This document shows, piece by piece, positions 8,126-15,949 of a stretch of DNA of 32,314 bases (position 1 is its first letter; each line of letters begins with the position of its first letter). The notes below the pieces were generated by a model, which was not told the DNA's origin, ran no database searches, and worked only from the letters and a program-made list of their open reading frames with translations. A program made the position numbers and the translations under genes. The stretch is from an uncultured Verrucomicrobiota bacterium (lineage in GTDB: Bacteria > Verrucomicrobiota > Kiritimatiellia > CAIQIC01 > Lenti-01), in NCBI GenBank assembly GCA_937872095.1, contig CALMNW010000082.1, forward strand, positions 1-32,314, in the 5' to 3' direction.

Positions 8126-8713
8126 ATGAGCCAAACCTTGCTTCAACCGATTCCCGACGAGGTCATCCGGACCCTCCGCGGCCAGCGGGTCATTTTGGAT
8201 TTCGACTTGGCCGCGATCTATGGGGTCGAGACCAAGAGTCTCAATAAAGCCATCCGGCGCAACCCCGCCCGGTTTCCCGATGACTTTATGTTTCAGCTTC
8301 TCCCGGAGGAGGTTGCCAGCTTGAGGTTCCAAATTGGAACCTCAAAGCCGGGGCGTGGCGGCCGGCGTTATCGGCCCTATGCCTTTACCGAGCATGGGGC
8401 GATCATGACGGCAACGGTGCTGAACAGTCCGCAGGCCGTGGACATGAGCGTGTTCGTGGTCCGGGCGTTCGCCAAGATGCGGGAACAGCTTCTGGCAACA
8501 GCCACGCTGGCCAAGCGCTTGGCCGAGGTGGAAAAGGAACTCTTGCTCCACGATGCCGCCTTGCGGGAGTTGTACGAGCAAATCCGGCCGCTTTTGCTGC
8601 CGCCGCCCGATCCCCCGCGCAAGCCCATCGGCTTCAGCGTCAACGAGCGGTCCGGATGCTATCGCGTGCCGGGTAGCCGCCTGCCCAGTGCCAAGCGAAA
8701 GAACCGGTCATGA
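8126..8713 (+). CDS. ORF6N-domain (KilA-N related) DNA-binding protein
   Basis: A 195-residue protein with an N-terminal ORF6N domain: LRGQRVILDFDLAAIYGVET (about 14-33), LNKAIRRNPARFPDDFMFQL and YRPYAFTEHGAIMTATVLNS (about 74-95). A predicted coiled coil follows (AKMREQLLATATLAKRLAEVEKELL region), then a proline-rich basic tail. ORF6N and KilA-N domains come from phage and large-DNA-virus regulators, but chromosomal copies like this one are common and of unknown function; some are thought to be toxin, antitoxin or regulatory proteins. GAGGAGGGG lies 7 bases before the ATG. It lies alone, without other phage genes, 46 bases behind nadC. Composition is only slightly below its neighbours. Confidence 0.9.
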   Translation: MSQTLLQPIPDEVIRTLRGQRVILDFDLAAIYGVETKSLNKAIRRNPARFPDDFMFQLLPEEVASLRFQIGTSKPGRGGRRYRPYAFTEHGAIMTATVLNSPQAVDMSVFVVRAFAKMREQLLATATLAKRLAEVEKELLLHDAALRELYEQIRPLLLPPPDPPRKPIGFSVNERSGCYRVPGSRLPSAKRKNRS

Positions 8714-8809
8714 ACGGAAATCCAGCTGGAGGATCGGTTGTCGCCGGGCACGGTCCTCCACGGGCGGATAAAATGGGCCGGCGGATCGGAACGGAATAAC
8801 CAAACGACC

Positions 8810-9415
8810 ATGAAATTCGGCTATCCCATCCGCTGGCTCGCGGAAACCGCGTCCACGAACGACGTCGCCCGCGAGTGGGCGCTGGCCGGCGCGCCCGATG
8901 GCGCGACGGTCGTGGCCGCGCGTCAAACGCGCGGCCGCGGGCGTCGCGAACGCATCTGGGATTCGCCGGCGGGCGCCGGCCTCTACGCTTCGTTCGTTCT
9001 GCGGCCGGGATGGCCGGCGGAACAAGCGCCGAACCTCGCGATCGTCGCGGGCATGGCGGCGTTCCATGCGTTGACGAAAGCGGGCGTGCCCCATCTGCGC
9101 GTGAAATGGCCCAACGACGTCTTGGCCAACGGCAAGAAAATCTGCGGCGTGCTGGTCGAGCCGCGTCTCGGCGCAGGCCGCATCGAGTTTGCCGTGGTCG
9201 GCATCGGCATCAACGTGGGCCAGGCCGCCGGCGATTTTCCGCCGGAACTTCGGGCGACGGCGACGTCGTGCCGCAACGAACAGGCGGCGATTTCAGTGGA
9301 CGGCATGCTGCATCTTCTGGTGAAATCGCTGCAGGTGGCCAGCCGGGCGCCGTTCGCCGCGCTCCGCGCCGAATGGCTCGCGGCCGGCGCCCGGGAAGAG
9401 GAGCCGGAGCTATGA
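8810..9415 (+). CDS. birA: Biotin--[acetyl-CoA-carboxylase] ligase, single catalytic domain
   Basis: Activates biotin to biotinyl-AMP and attaches it to the biotin carboxyl carrier protein. Motifs of the catalytic core are clear: TASTNDVAREWA (about 13-24), the biotinyl-AMP loop RQTRGRGRRERIW (about 45-57), VKWPNDVLANGKKICGVL and VVGIGINVGQ. The protein is 201 residues. It lacks an N-terminal HTH, so it is a mono-functional ligase rather than a repressor, and it appears to end before the usual ~50-residue C-terminal SH3-like domain. ATG 8810 gives the conserved start of the fold; an in-frame start 24 codons earlier would add non-conserved sequence. The stop overlaps the coaX start by 3 bases. 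Confidence 0.93.
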   Translation: MKFGYPIRWLAETASTNDVAREWALAGAPDGATVVAARQTRGRGRRERIWDSPAGAGLYASFVLRPGWPAEQAPNLAIVAGMAAFHALTKAGVPHLRVKWPNDVLANGKKICGVLVEPRLGAGRIEFAVVGIGINVGQAAGDFPPELRATATSCRNEQAAISVDGMLHLLVKSLQVASRAPFAALRAEWLAAGAREEEPEL

Positions 9416-10152
9416 ACGTCTTGGCGATCAACATCGGGAATTCCCGCACGGCGGCGGGCTGGTATTCCAAGGGCAAGATCCGGCGCTCGGTCCGGTTCGA
9501 GGAAGTGACCCCCGTCATCCTGGAAGCCGTCGCGAACGACGAGACGCCGGACGGCATCATGCTCGGTTCCGTGGCGCCGAAACGGAACCAGGCCTGGGCG
9601 AAACTGGTGAAAAAGGTCTTTCCGAAAGTGCCCGTGCGCTGGATGGATCCCAAACTGGACTTCGGCATCGGCGTGGATCTGAAGCGGCCCGACCAGACGG
9701 GACACGATCGCTACGCGAACGCGGTGGCCGCCGCGGAACTCTGCGGCGCCCCGTGCATCGCTTGCGATTTCGGCACGGCGACGACCTTCAATCTCGTGCT
9801 GCCGAAGCGGGGATTCTCGGGCGGGGTGATCGCGCCCGGCTACGGCATGTGGTTCGAGGCGCTGGGCCGCGCGGCGCAACTGCCGAAGCTGAAGCCCGGC
9901 GGGATCAAGTTGAAGACCGGCCGCAACACGGAAGAAGCCATCCGGCTGAGCGCGCGCTGGGGCTATCGCGGCATGGTGACGGAAATCCTGTGGCAACTGA
10001 GCAAGGCCTGCGGCAAAAAAGAGCCCTGCATCTGCGCGACCGGCGGCTACGCCAAAACGGTCATGGCCGATGCCGGCTTGAAGATCCCGATTGTTCCGGA
10101 CCTGACGCTTTTCGGCCTCGCCCGCATCTACGAGCTCAACGCCGAATCGTGA
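9412..10152 (+). CDS. coaX: Type III pantothenate kinase
   Basis: First step of coenzyme A synthesis by the CoaX (ASKHA-fold) route, which needs a monovalent cation and is not feedback-inhibited. The 246-residue protein has the family layout: nucleotide-binding NIGNSRTAAGW (7-17), the DQTGHDRYANAV motif with catalytic-base D99, CDFGTATTFN (D119) and GGVIAPGYGMWFEAL. The Asp of the usual DIGNT phosphate motif is Asn here (N7), a possible departure worth testing. Adjacency to birA is common for coaX in many phyla. ATG 9412 overlaps the birA stop and the stop overlaps the next GTG start (GTGA), so all three are likely co-translated. Confidence 0.93.
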   Translation: MNVLAINIGNSRTAAGWYSKGKIRRSVRFEEVTPVILEAVANDETPDGIMLGSVAPKRNQAWAKLVKKVFPKVPVRWMDPKLDFGIGVDLKRPDQTGHDRYANAVAAAELCGAPCIACDFGTATTFNLVLPKRGFSGGVIAPGYGMWFEALGRAAQLPKLKPGGIKLKTGRNTEEAIRLSARWGYRGMVTEILWQLSKACGKKEPCICATGGYAKTVMADAGLKIPIVPDLTLFGLARIYELNAES

Positions 10153-11573
10153 GTTCGGTTCCGGAAAAACAGGCGAACGCCATTCCGGCTGCTTCCCGCA
10201 AATGGTGGACCTTGGCGGTCGTCGGGTTGGGCACGTTCATGGCGGCCCTGGACGGCAGCGCGGTCAACGTCGCCCTGCCGGTCATCCGCGAGATGACGCG
10301 TGCCTCGATTCCCACGATCGAATGGGTCGTGCTCGCCTACCTCATCACCGTCAGTTCGTCGCTGCTGGTCTTCGGTCGGCTCGCCGACATCTACGGGAAG
10401 CGCCGCATCTACATGACCGGGCAGGCGGTGTTCGTGCTCGGCTCCCTGGGTTGCGGCGTGTCCGGCTCCATCGGGGTTTTGATCGCCGCCCGCGTTCTCC
10501 AGGCGGCGGGGGGCGCCATGATGATCGCGCTGAGTCCTTCGATCCTGATCTCGGCCTTTCCCGGAGCCGAACGGGGCCGGGCGCTGGGCCTGCAGGCCAC
10601 TTTGACCTATCTGGGCCTGTCCGTCGGTCCCGCGCTGGGCGGCTGGCTGACCCAGCATTGGGGCTGGCCGGCGATCTTCTTCGTGAACGTGCCGGTCGGA
10701 TTGTGCGCGCTGGCGGCGGCGCACGCGGTGCTGCGGCCGGAACGGCAGGAGGGCGGTACGCCTTTCGATCCCGCCGGCGCCTTGGCGATGGCGCTTGCGC
10801 TGGCCTCGCTGCTGTTCGTGCTCAGCATGGGCGGGGATCTGGGGTGGCGGCATCCGTTGATCGCGGGCGGGGCGTTGCTGGCCGCCGGTTCCATCGCTCT
10901 TTTCGTGTCCATCGAACGCCGGTCCGCGCATCCCGCGCTAGACTTCGGCTTGTTCCTGAACCGGACGTTTTCAGCCTCCGTCCTGGCGGCCTACCTCTGC
11001 TATCTCTCCACGGCCGCCGTGAGTTTCCTGATGCCGTTCTATCTGCTCACGGCCGCCGGATATGCCGCGGCGCGCGCGGGCGGCCTGCTGATGGCGGTTC
11101 CGCTGGCGATGGTCGTAGTGACCGGACCGAGCGGATACCTGTCGGACAGGATCGGTTCGCGGGTCCCGGCGACGCTGGGCATGGCGCTGATGGCCGTCGG
11201 AATCGCCCTGCTGGGCAGCCTCCGGCCCGAGAGCGCGTCGGGGCACATCGTCGTCTGCCTGGCGTTGACCGGCATCGGAGCCGGGTTGTTCACCTCGCCG
11301 AACAACAGCGCGATCATGGGCTCGGTCCCGCAGAATCGACAGGGCGTCGCCGGCGCGCTGCTGGGCACCGCCCGCACGATCGGATTCGCCTCGGGCGTCG
11401 CGTTGGCGGGGCTGATTTTCATGGCTGGCCTCGGGCATGCGGACGGCGCGGGCACGCCCGAAGAGATCGCCCGTGCCGTTCGCCTGGGGATGCGCGCGAC
11501 GGCGGCCATCGCGGTTGTCGGCGCCGTTGCCAGCGCGTTGCGCCATCCGATCCGACCCCTGCGCTCGCGGTAG
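10149..11573 (+). CDS. MFS drug:H+ antiporter, DHA2 (EmrB/QacA) type
   Basis: Inner-membrane efflux transporter of 474 residues with about 14 hydrophobic segments. Family motifs visible: motif D1 LDGSAVNVALPVI (about 31-43), motif A GRLADIYGKRRIY (about 77-89) between TM2 and TM3, and motif C-like GLSVGPALGGWL in TM5. The substrate cannot be deduced; DHA2 members export hydrophobic drugs, dyes or bile acids. The start is GTG 10149, which overlaps the coaX stop by 4 bases (GTGA); the open frame continues upstream only as a shadow of coaX. It lacks an adjacent membrane-fusion partner such as EmrA. Confidence 0.93.
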   Translation: MSSVPEKQANAIPAASRKWWTLAVVGLGTFMAALDGSAVNVALPVIREMTRASIPTIEWVVLAYLITVSSSLLVFGRLADIYGKRRIYMTGQAVFVLGSLGCGVSGSIGVLIAARVLQAAGGAMMIALSPSILISAFPGAERGRALGLQATLTYLGLSVGPALGGWLTQHWGWPAIFFVNVPVGLCALAAAHAVLRPERQEGGTPFDPAGALAMALALASLLFVLSMGGDLGWRHPLIAGGALLAAGSIALFVSIERRSAHPALDFGLFLNRTFSASVLAAYLCYLSTAAVSFLMPFYLLTAAGYAAARAGGLLMAVPLAMVVVTGPSGYLSDRIGSRVPATLGMALMAVGIALLGSLRPESASGHIVVCLALTGIGAGLFTSPNNSAIMGSVPQNRQGVAGALLGTARTIGFASGVALAGLIFMAGLGHADGAGTPEEIARAVRLGMRATAAIAVVGAVASALRHPIRPLRSR

Positions 11574-11606
11574 GGCCGGACGCCGCGGCGCGGGCGGCGG
11601 GTTGGC

Positions 11607-11635
11607 TTGCGCGCGCGGGGGGCGGGGTGTAGGAT
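11607..11635 (+). promoter_or_regulatory. Candidate leaderless promoter of the thioesterase gene
   Basis: A -35-like TTGCGC (11607-11612), a 17-base spacer and a -10-like TAGGAT (11630-11635) end 8 bases before ATG 11644. There is no good Shine-Dalgarno in between, so transcription would start at or next to the start codon. The preceding transporter ends 70 bases upstream. Prediction from sequence only. Confidence 0.5.
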
Positions 11636-11643
11636 GGCGGGTC

Positions 11644-12036
11644 ATGAAACATGCGACCCCATTGACGGTGCGGCCGTACGAATGCGACTCGTACGGGCAC
11701 GTGAACCATGCCGTCTACGTCAATTATCTGGAACATGCCCGGATGCAGTTCCTGCATGCGGCGGGATTCGACTACAAAGGCATGATCGCGGAGGGGTTCT
11801 TCACGGTCATCGCGCGGCTGGACATCTCGTACCGCTCGCCGGCCTACGCCGACGACGCGCTGGAAATCGAAACCGAAGCCGCGGAAACGCGGCGGATCGG
11901 CGGCACGTTCCATCAAGTCATCCGGCGCGGCGAGACGGTGGTCGCGGAAGCGGACGTGCATTGGTGCGTCGTGAACGGGGAGGGCCGGCCGGCGCGACCG
12001 CCAGAGAAGTACGATTTGCGGAGGCTGGTGCCGTGA
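11644..12036 (+). CDS. Acyl-CoA thioesterase, 4HBT/YbgC-type hotdog protein
   Basis: A 130-residue single-hotdog thioesterase that hydrolyses acyl-CoA (short-chain or aromatic). The catalytic region PYECDSYGHVNHAVYVNYLE (11-30) supplies the family's active-site Asp (D15) and the conserved H19, N21 and Y28-L-E. The central ISYRSPAYADDALEIET is the second hotdog signature. Members near tol-pal genes are called YbgC and others FadM; neither context is present here, so substrate is open. It is followed directly by the cyclo-ligase, whose GTG overlaps its stop by 4 bases. Confidence 0.9.
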   Translation: MKHATPLTVRPYECDSYGHVNHAVYVNYLEHARMQFLHAAGFDYKGMIAEGFFTVIARLDISYRSPAYADDALEIETEAAETRRIGGTFHQVIRRGETVVAEADVHWCVVNGEGRPARPPEKYDLRRLVP

Positions 12037-12596
12037 AGCAGCCGTTGCGCGAAAAGATCAAGGGGCGCCGGGCGTCGCAAGGCGCCTCCGAAGCGATCCA
12101 AGAACGCCTGATGGCCGCGGATTGGTGGACGGCGGCGTTCGCCGTGGGTCTCTATCGTTCGACGCCGAACGAGCCGGCCACGGAAGCCCTGCTGGCCGAC
12201 CTGCTGGCGCGGGGCGCGCAGGTGGCCGTGCCGGTGCGGCGGGGCGCGGAATACGGCTGGGGGCGGGTGGATGCGGCGACGCGCTGGAAAAAGGGCGCGC
12301 ACGGGATCTGGGAGCCGACGGCGGCCCCGGCCGTCGCTACGAAGGACTTGCGGTTGATCGTGGTGCCCGGAGTGGCCTTCGATGCGCAAGGCGGCCGGCT
12401 GGGACATGGCCGGGGGCATTTCGACCGCTTGCTGGCCCGCAGCGAAGCCCTGTTGGTCGGTTTGTGCTTCGAGAACCGCCTCGTGGAGGCGGTGCCCATG
12501 GAACCCCACGACGTCCGCATGGACGTGGTGGCGACGGAAAAACGAATGCTCTTCGCCCCGGCGGCGGCGACGAAATTGGAACGGTTGCTCGGATAA
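12033..12596 (+). CDS. 5-formyltetrahydrofolate cyclo-ligase
   Basis: ATP-dependent conversion of 5-formyl-THF to 5,10-methenyl-THF, salvaging the stored folate. The 187-residue protein shows the N-terminal basic segment (LREKIKGRR), a short YRSTPNEPATEALL segment and the diagnostic VVPGVAFDAQGGRLGHGRG followed by HFDRLL (ATP/Mg loop; usually GyGgGyYDR). GTG 12033 is the start that fits the overlap with the upstream stop (GTGA). The stop TAA shares its last base with the rny ATG. Partnership of this gene with rny and the YmdB-like gene is positional. Confidence 0.92.
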   Translation: MKQPLREKIKGRRASQGASEAIQERLMAADWWTAAFAVGLYRSTPNEPATEALLADLLARGAQVAVPVRRGAEYGWGRVDAATRWKKGAHGIWEPTAAPAVATKDLRLIVVPGVAFDAQGGRLGHGRGHFDRLLARSEALLVGLCFENRLVEAVPMEPHDVRMDVVATEKRMLFAPAAATKLERLLG

Positions 12597-14158
12597 TGGC
12601 GGTATTTTGGGAATGGCTCTGGCCCTCGCTCACGGCGGCGGGCTTCGCGCTGATCGGTTTCTTCGGCCATGCGCTGTTCGTGCGCGTGCGCGACGCGGCG
12701 GCCAACCGCGCGGCAGGCGACATCCTGCGGGATGCGCAGCGCGACGCGGAAGTGTTGCGCAAGGAAGCCCAGCTGGCCGTGCGCGACGAATTGATGCGGA
12801 ACCGCGAAAAGGCGGAAAGCGAATTGCAGCAACGCCAGTTGGTGCTGTCGGCGGCGGCCGACCGCCTGTCGAAGCAGGACGAACGCCAGGAACGCGAAAA
12901 CCATCGGCTGGAAGAGCGCGCCCAGGCGCTGGATCTCCGGTCCGAGCAGCTGGAAAAGGACCGCGCCGCGCTGCAGGCGGAACGCGACAAGGTCGCGCAG
13001 TTGGCGGCGGAAGAACGCGGCCGTCTGGAAACCCTTTCCGGTCTTTCCGCGGATCAGGCCCGCCAGGCGCTGCTGGAGCGCCTCGACGGCGAACTGGCCG
13101 ACGAAGCGACCGCGCTGATCCGCAAAAAGAAGGAAGACGCGCTGGCGACCGCCGAAGCGCAGGCGCGCCGGATCGTCACCGACGCCATTCAGCGGGTCGC
13201 GGCGGACCAGGTTTCCGACGTCACGACGGTGCCGGTGCATTTGCCGGACGAGACGATGAAAGGGCGCATCATCGGCCGCGAGGGCCGCAACATCCGGGCG
13301 CTGGAGATGGCGACGGGGGTGACGGTGATCATCGACGATTCGCCAGGCGTGGTCGTGTTGTCGTCGTTCGACCCGATTCGCCGCGAAATCGCGAAGGTCA
13401 CGCTGGAACGGCTGGTGGCGGATGGCCGGATCAATCCGGCGCTGATCGAAGAGATGGCGGACAAGGTGACGGCCGAACTCGACGATTTGATCCTGCGGGC
13501 GGGCGAGGAAGCCGTGGCGGACCTGCATTTGGCGCGAGTGCCGCTGGAACTGCTGAAGCTGCTGGGCCGGCTGAAGTTCCGCACGAGCTATTCCCAGAAC
13601 GTGCTGCGGCATTCGGTGGAAGCGGCCCGGCTGGCGGGCCTCATGGCCCCGGAAATCGGGCTCGATCCGGATCTCGCGAAACGGACGGCCCTGTTCCACG
13701 ACGTCGGCAAAGCCGTGGACCACGAGGTGGCCGGCCGCCATGCGGACATCGGCGCGGATCTGCTGGCGCAGGCGGGCGAAAGCGAGACGGTCGTGAACGC
13801 CGTGCGCGGGCATCACGGGGAAACGGCGGTCGGCGGGGCGTATGCCGCGCTGGCGGCCGCCGCCGACGCCATCACCGCCGCCCGGCCGGGCGCGCGGACC
13901 GAAACGACGGATTTCTTTTTGCAACGCATGGAAAATCTCGAAGCCGTGGCCAAGGAAGAGCCCGGCGTGGTGCGCAGCCTGGCGATGCAGGCCGGCCGCG
14001 AATTGCGCGTGTTCGTGGAACCGACGGCGATCGACGACGCGGCGGCGATCCAGCTGGCGCGGCGCCTGTCGAAACGGATCGAAGAGAAGCTGGACTATCC
14101 GGGCCAGATCAAGGTAACGGTGATCCGCGAAACCCGTTGCGTGGAATATGCCCGTTGA
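12596..14158 (+). CDS. rny: Ribonuclease Y
   Basis: Membrane-anchored endoribonuclease that initiates mRNA decay. The 520-residue protein has the full domain order: N-terminal TM helix (about 5-30), a long charged coiled coil (about 35-190), a KH RNA-binding domain with GRIIGREGRNIRALE (223-237) and an HD catalytic domain with H339 (LRHSVEAARLAG) and H368-D369 (ALFHDVGK). The C terminus IKVTVIRETRCVEYAR is typical. The next gene belongs to the YmdB family, reproducing the rny-ymdB gene order known from Bacillus and other bacteria. The ATG shares one base with the upstream stop. Confidence 0.96.
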   Translation: MAVFWEWLWPSLTAAGFALIGFFGHALFVRVRDAAANRAAGDILRDAQRDAEVLRKEAQLAVRDELMRNREKAESELQQRQLVLSAAADRLSKQDERQERENHRLEERAQALDLRSEQLEKDRAALQAERDKVAQLAAEERGRLETLSGLSADQARQALLERLDGELADEATALIRKKKEDALATAEAQARRIVTDAIQRVAADQVSDVTTVPVHLPDETMKGRIIGREGRNIRALEMATGVTVIIDDSPGVVVLSSFDPIRREIAKVTLERLVADGRINPALIEEMADKVTAELDDLILRAGEEAVADLHLARVPLELLKLLGRLKFRTSYSQNVLRHSVEAARLAGLMAPEIGLDPDLAKRTALFHDVGKAVDHEVAGRHADIGADLLAQAGESETVVNAVRGHHGETAVGGAYAALAAAADAITAARPGARTETTDFFLQRMENLEAVAKEEPGVVRSLAMQAGRELRVFVEPTAIDDAAAIQLARRLSKRIEEKLDYPGQIKVTVIRETRCVEYAR

Positions 14159-14180
14159 CCGGGCGGAAAAAGAGGGGACC

Positions 14181-14972
14181 ATGAAGATCTTGCTGGTTGG
14201 AGACATCGTCGGCGGACCGGGCCGGATGGCCCTGGCGCGCGTGGGCCCCCGCGAAAAGGCGGAGGGGGGGGCGGACGTCGTCGTCGCCAACGCGGTATAC
14301 AGAGCCGCCGGGCGCGGCATCACGTCCGCGCTGGCGGAAGAACTGTTCGCCGGCGGCGCGGATGCGCTGACCATGGGCGACCACGTCTGGGACCAAAAGG
14401 AAGCCGCCACCTACTTCAACAAGGAGCCCCGCATCGTGCGGGCCCTGAACCTCCCGCCCGGCTGCCCGGGCAAGGGCGCGATCGCGATCCAGACGAAGGA
14501 GGGACCGCTGGCGGTTGTCCAGCTCATGGGCCGCACGTTCATGAATGCCATGGCCGATTGTCCGTTCCGCACGATGGACGAGTGGCTCAAGAAAAACGCC
14601 GGCCAGTACAAAACGATCCTCGTGGACATGCACGCGGAAGCCACCAGCGAAAAGGTGGCGATGGGCAAATTCCTGGACGGCCGCGTGACGGCCGTGTTCG
14701 GCACGCACACCCACATCCAGACGGCGGACGAGGCCGTCACGGCCAAGGGCACGGCCTACATCACCGATCTGGGCATGACCGGTCCGTGCGACTCGGTCAT
14801 CGGCCGCACCACGGATGCCATCCTGACGCGCTTTCTGACCGGCATGCCGACCAAATTCGAGATCGCCAGCGGCGATGTGCGCCTGCACGGCGCGTTGCTC
14901 TCGGTCGATTTCGCCACGGGCAAGGCGCTCAAGATCAAGCGCGTCGAGGAAATCCTGTCGAAACCTTCCTGA
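14181..14972 (+). CDS. ymdB: YmdB-type metallophosphoesterase, metal site altered
   Basis: Member of the YmdB/DR1281 family (TIGR00282), dinuclear-metal phosphodiesterases that hydrolyse cyclic mononucleotides in vitro and affect RNase Y-linked regulation in Bacillus. Length (263 residues) and alignment fit: D8 in GDIVGGPGR, GDHVWD (66-71), H151 (VDMHAEATSEK), H176 and H178 (FGTHTHIQT). The invariant ANGENA segment is replaced by ANAVYRA (36-42), so ligands E39 and N40 become V39 and Y40, and N67 becomes D67. The codons there (GTA TAC AGA) are unusual for this GC-rich gene. Either the enzyme has lost or changed catalysis or there is a local sequence error. GAGGGG precedes ATG 14181; the stop overlaps the GT9 start. 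Confidence 0.88.
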   Translation: MKILLVGDIVGGPGRMALARVGPREKAEGGADVVVANAVYRAAGRGITSALAEELFAGGADALTMGDHVWDQKEAATYFNKEPRIVRALNLPPGCPGKGAIAIQTKEGPLAVVQLMGRTFMNAMADCPFRTMDEWLKKNAGQYKTILVDMHAEATSEKVAMGKFLDGRVTAVFGTHTHIQTADEAVTAKGTAYITDLGMTGPCDSVIGRTTDAILTRFLTGMPTKFEIASGDVRLHGALLSVDFATGKALKIKRVEEILSKPS

Positions 14973-15949
14973 TGAAACGCATCCTGGTCATCAAGCTGAG
15001 TTCGCTGGGCGACATCGCCCACGCCCTGCCGGCCGTTCGCGCGCTGAAAGATCGGACCGGCGCGGCGATCGACTGGGTGGTGCAGCCGGAATACGTCTCC
15101 CTGCTGGCGTGTTGCCCGGACGTCGCCCGGACGATCGCCTTTCCGCGCCGGAATTTCGCGCGGGGATTCTTTCCGTTCCTGCGCGAATTGCGCCGCGAGA
15201 AATACGACGCCGTCGTGGATTTGCAGGGACTGATGAAGAGCGCGCTGGCCGCGCGGCTGGCCCGCGGCCGGCGGCGCGTGGGTCCGGCCTGGGCGCGGGA
15301 AGGGGCTCCGCGTTTCTACCACGCACAACCCCCGAAAGTTTCCGGACCGCGCCGCCATGCGGTCGACGAACTGATGGACGTCGCGAATCTCGTCGCGCCC
15401 GGCGACGCGGCGCCGCCCGAACCAAATCTGGCCTTTCCGGAAGCCGAAAACGACGGCGATCCGGGGCCGCACGTGGCGTTCGCGCCTTTTTCGCGCTGGG
15501 CCACCAAGGATTGGCCGCCCGCGAAATTCGCGGAACTGGGCAAGCGGTTGGCCACGGAAATGGGTTGCCGGATCCGCATCGTCGGCGGCCGCGCCGACGA
15601 GGCGGCGGGCGAAGCGCTGGCCAGCCAGATCGGCGAGGGGGCGCGGAATCTGTGCGGCCGAACCGATCTGCCCGGCCTCTGTTCGCTGTTGAAGGGCATG
15701 GATCTGCTGGTGACCGTGGACTCCGGTCCCATGCATTGGGCGGATTCGCTGGGCGTGCCGCTGGTGGCGGTTTTCGGCGCGACCGATCCCGCGCGGACCG
15801 GACCGTATCGCCAACTGGCCCACGTGGTGGCGAAAGATGGCCTGTCCTGCCGTCCCTGCCATTCGCGAACTTGCGCGCGGGGCGATCTGGCCTGCCTGCG
15901 CACGCTCGACGTCGAAACCGTGATCCAAGCCGCCCTGGAACGCCTATGA
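14972..15949 (+). CDS. Glycosyltransferase family 9 (heptosyltransferase-like)
   Basis: GT-B fold enzyme of the ADP-heptose:LPS heptosyltransferase family (WaaC/WaaF/RfaQ), acting at the cytoplasmic face of the inner membrane on core oligosaccharide. The 325-residue protein opens with MKRILVIKLSSLGDIAHALP and contains YDAVVDLQGLMKSALAA, the mid-protein FSRWATKDWPPAKFAEL (donor site), IVGGRADE and the signature VTVDSGPMHWADSLGVPLVAVFG followed by TDPARTGPY. A cysteine-rich C-terminal patch (SCRPCHSRTCARGDLACL) is typical of this branch. It implies an outer membrane with heptose-like core sugars. The start overlaps the ymdB stop and its stop overlaps the esterase start, so it lies inside a coupled operon. 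Confidence 0.92.
   Translation: MKRILVIKLSSLGDIAHALPAVRALKDRTGAAIDWVVQPEYVSLLACCPDVARTIAFPRRNFARGFFPFLRELRREKYDAVVDLQGLMKSALAARLARGRRRVGPAWAREGAPRFYHAQPPKVSGPRRHAVDELMDVANLVAPGDAAPPEPNLAFPEAENDGDPGPHVAFAPFSRWATKDWPPAKFAELGKRLATEMGCRIRIVGGRADEAAGEALASQIGEGARNLCGRTDLPGLCSLLKGMDLLVTVDSGPMHWADSLGVPLVAVFGATDPARTGPYRQLAHVVAKDGLSCRPCHSRTCARGDLACLRTLDVETVIQAALERL

Noticed and set aside
8126-8713. ORF6N gene as evidence for a prophage
   Set aside because: No integrase, structural or lysis genes and no attachment-site repeats surround it.
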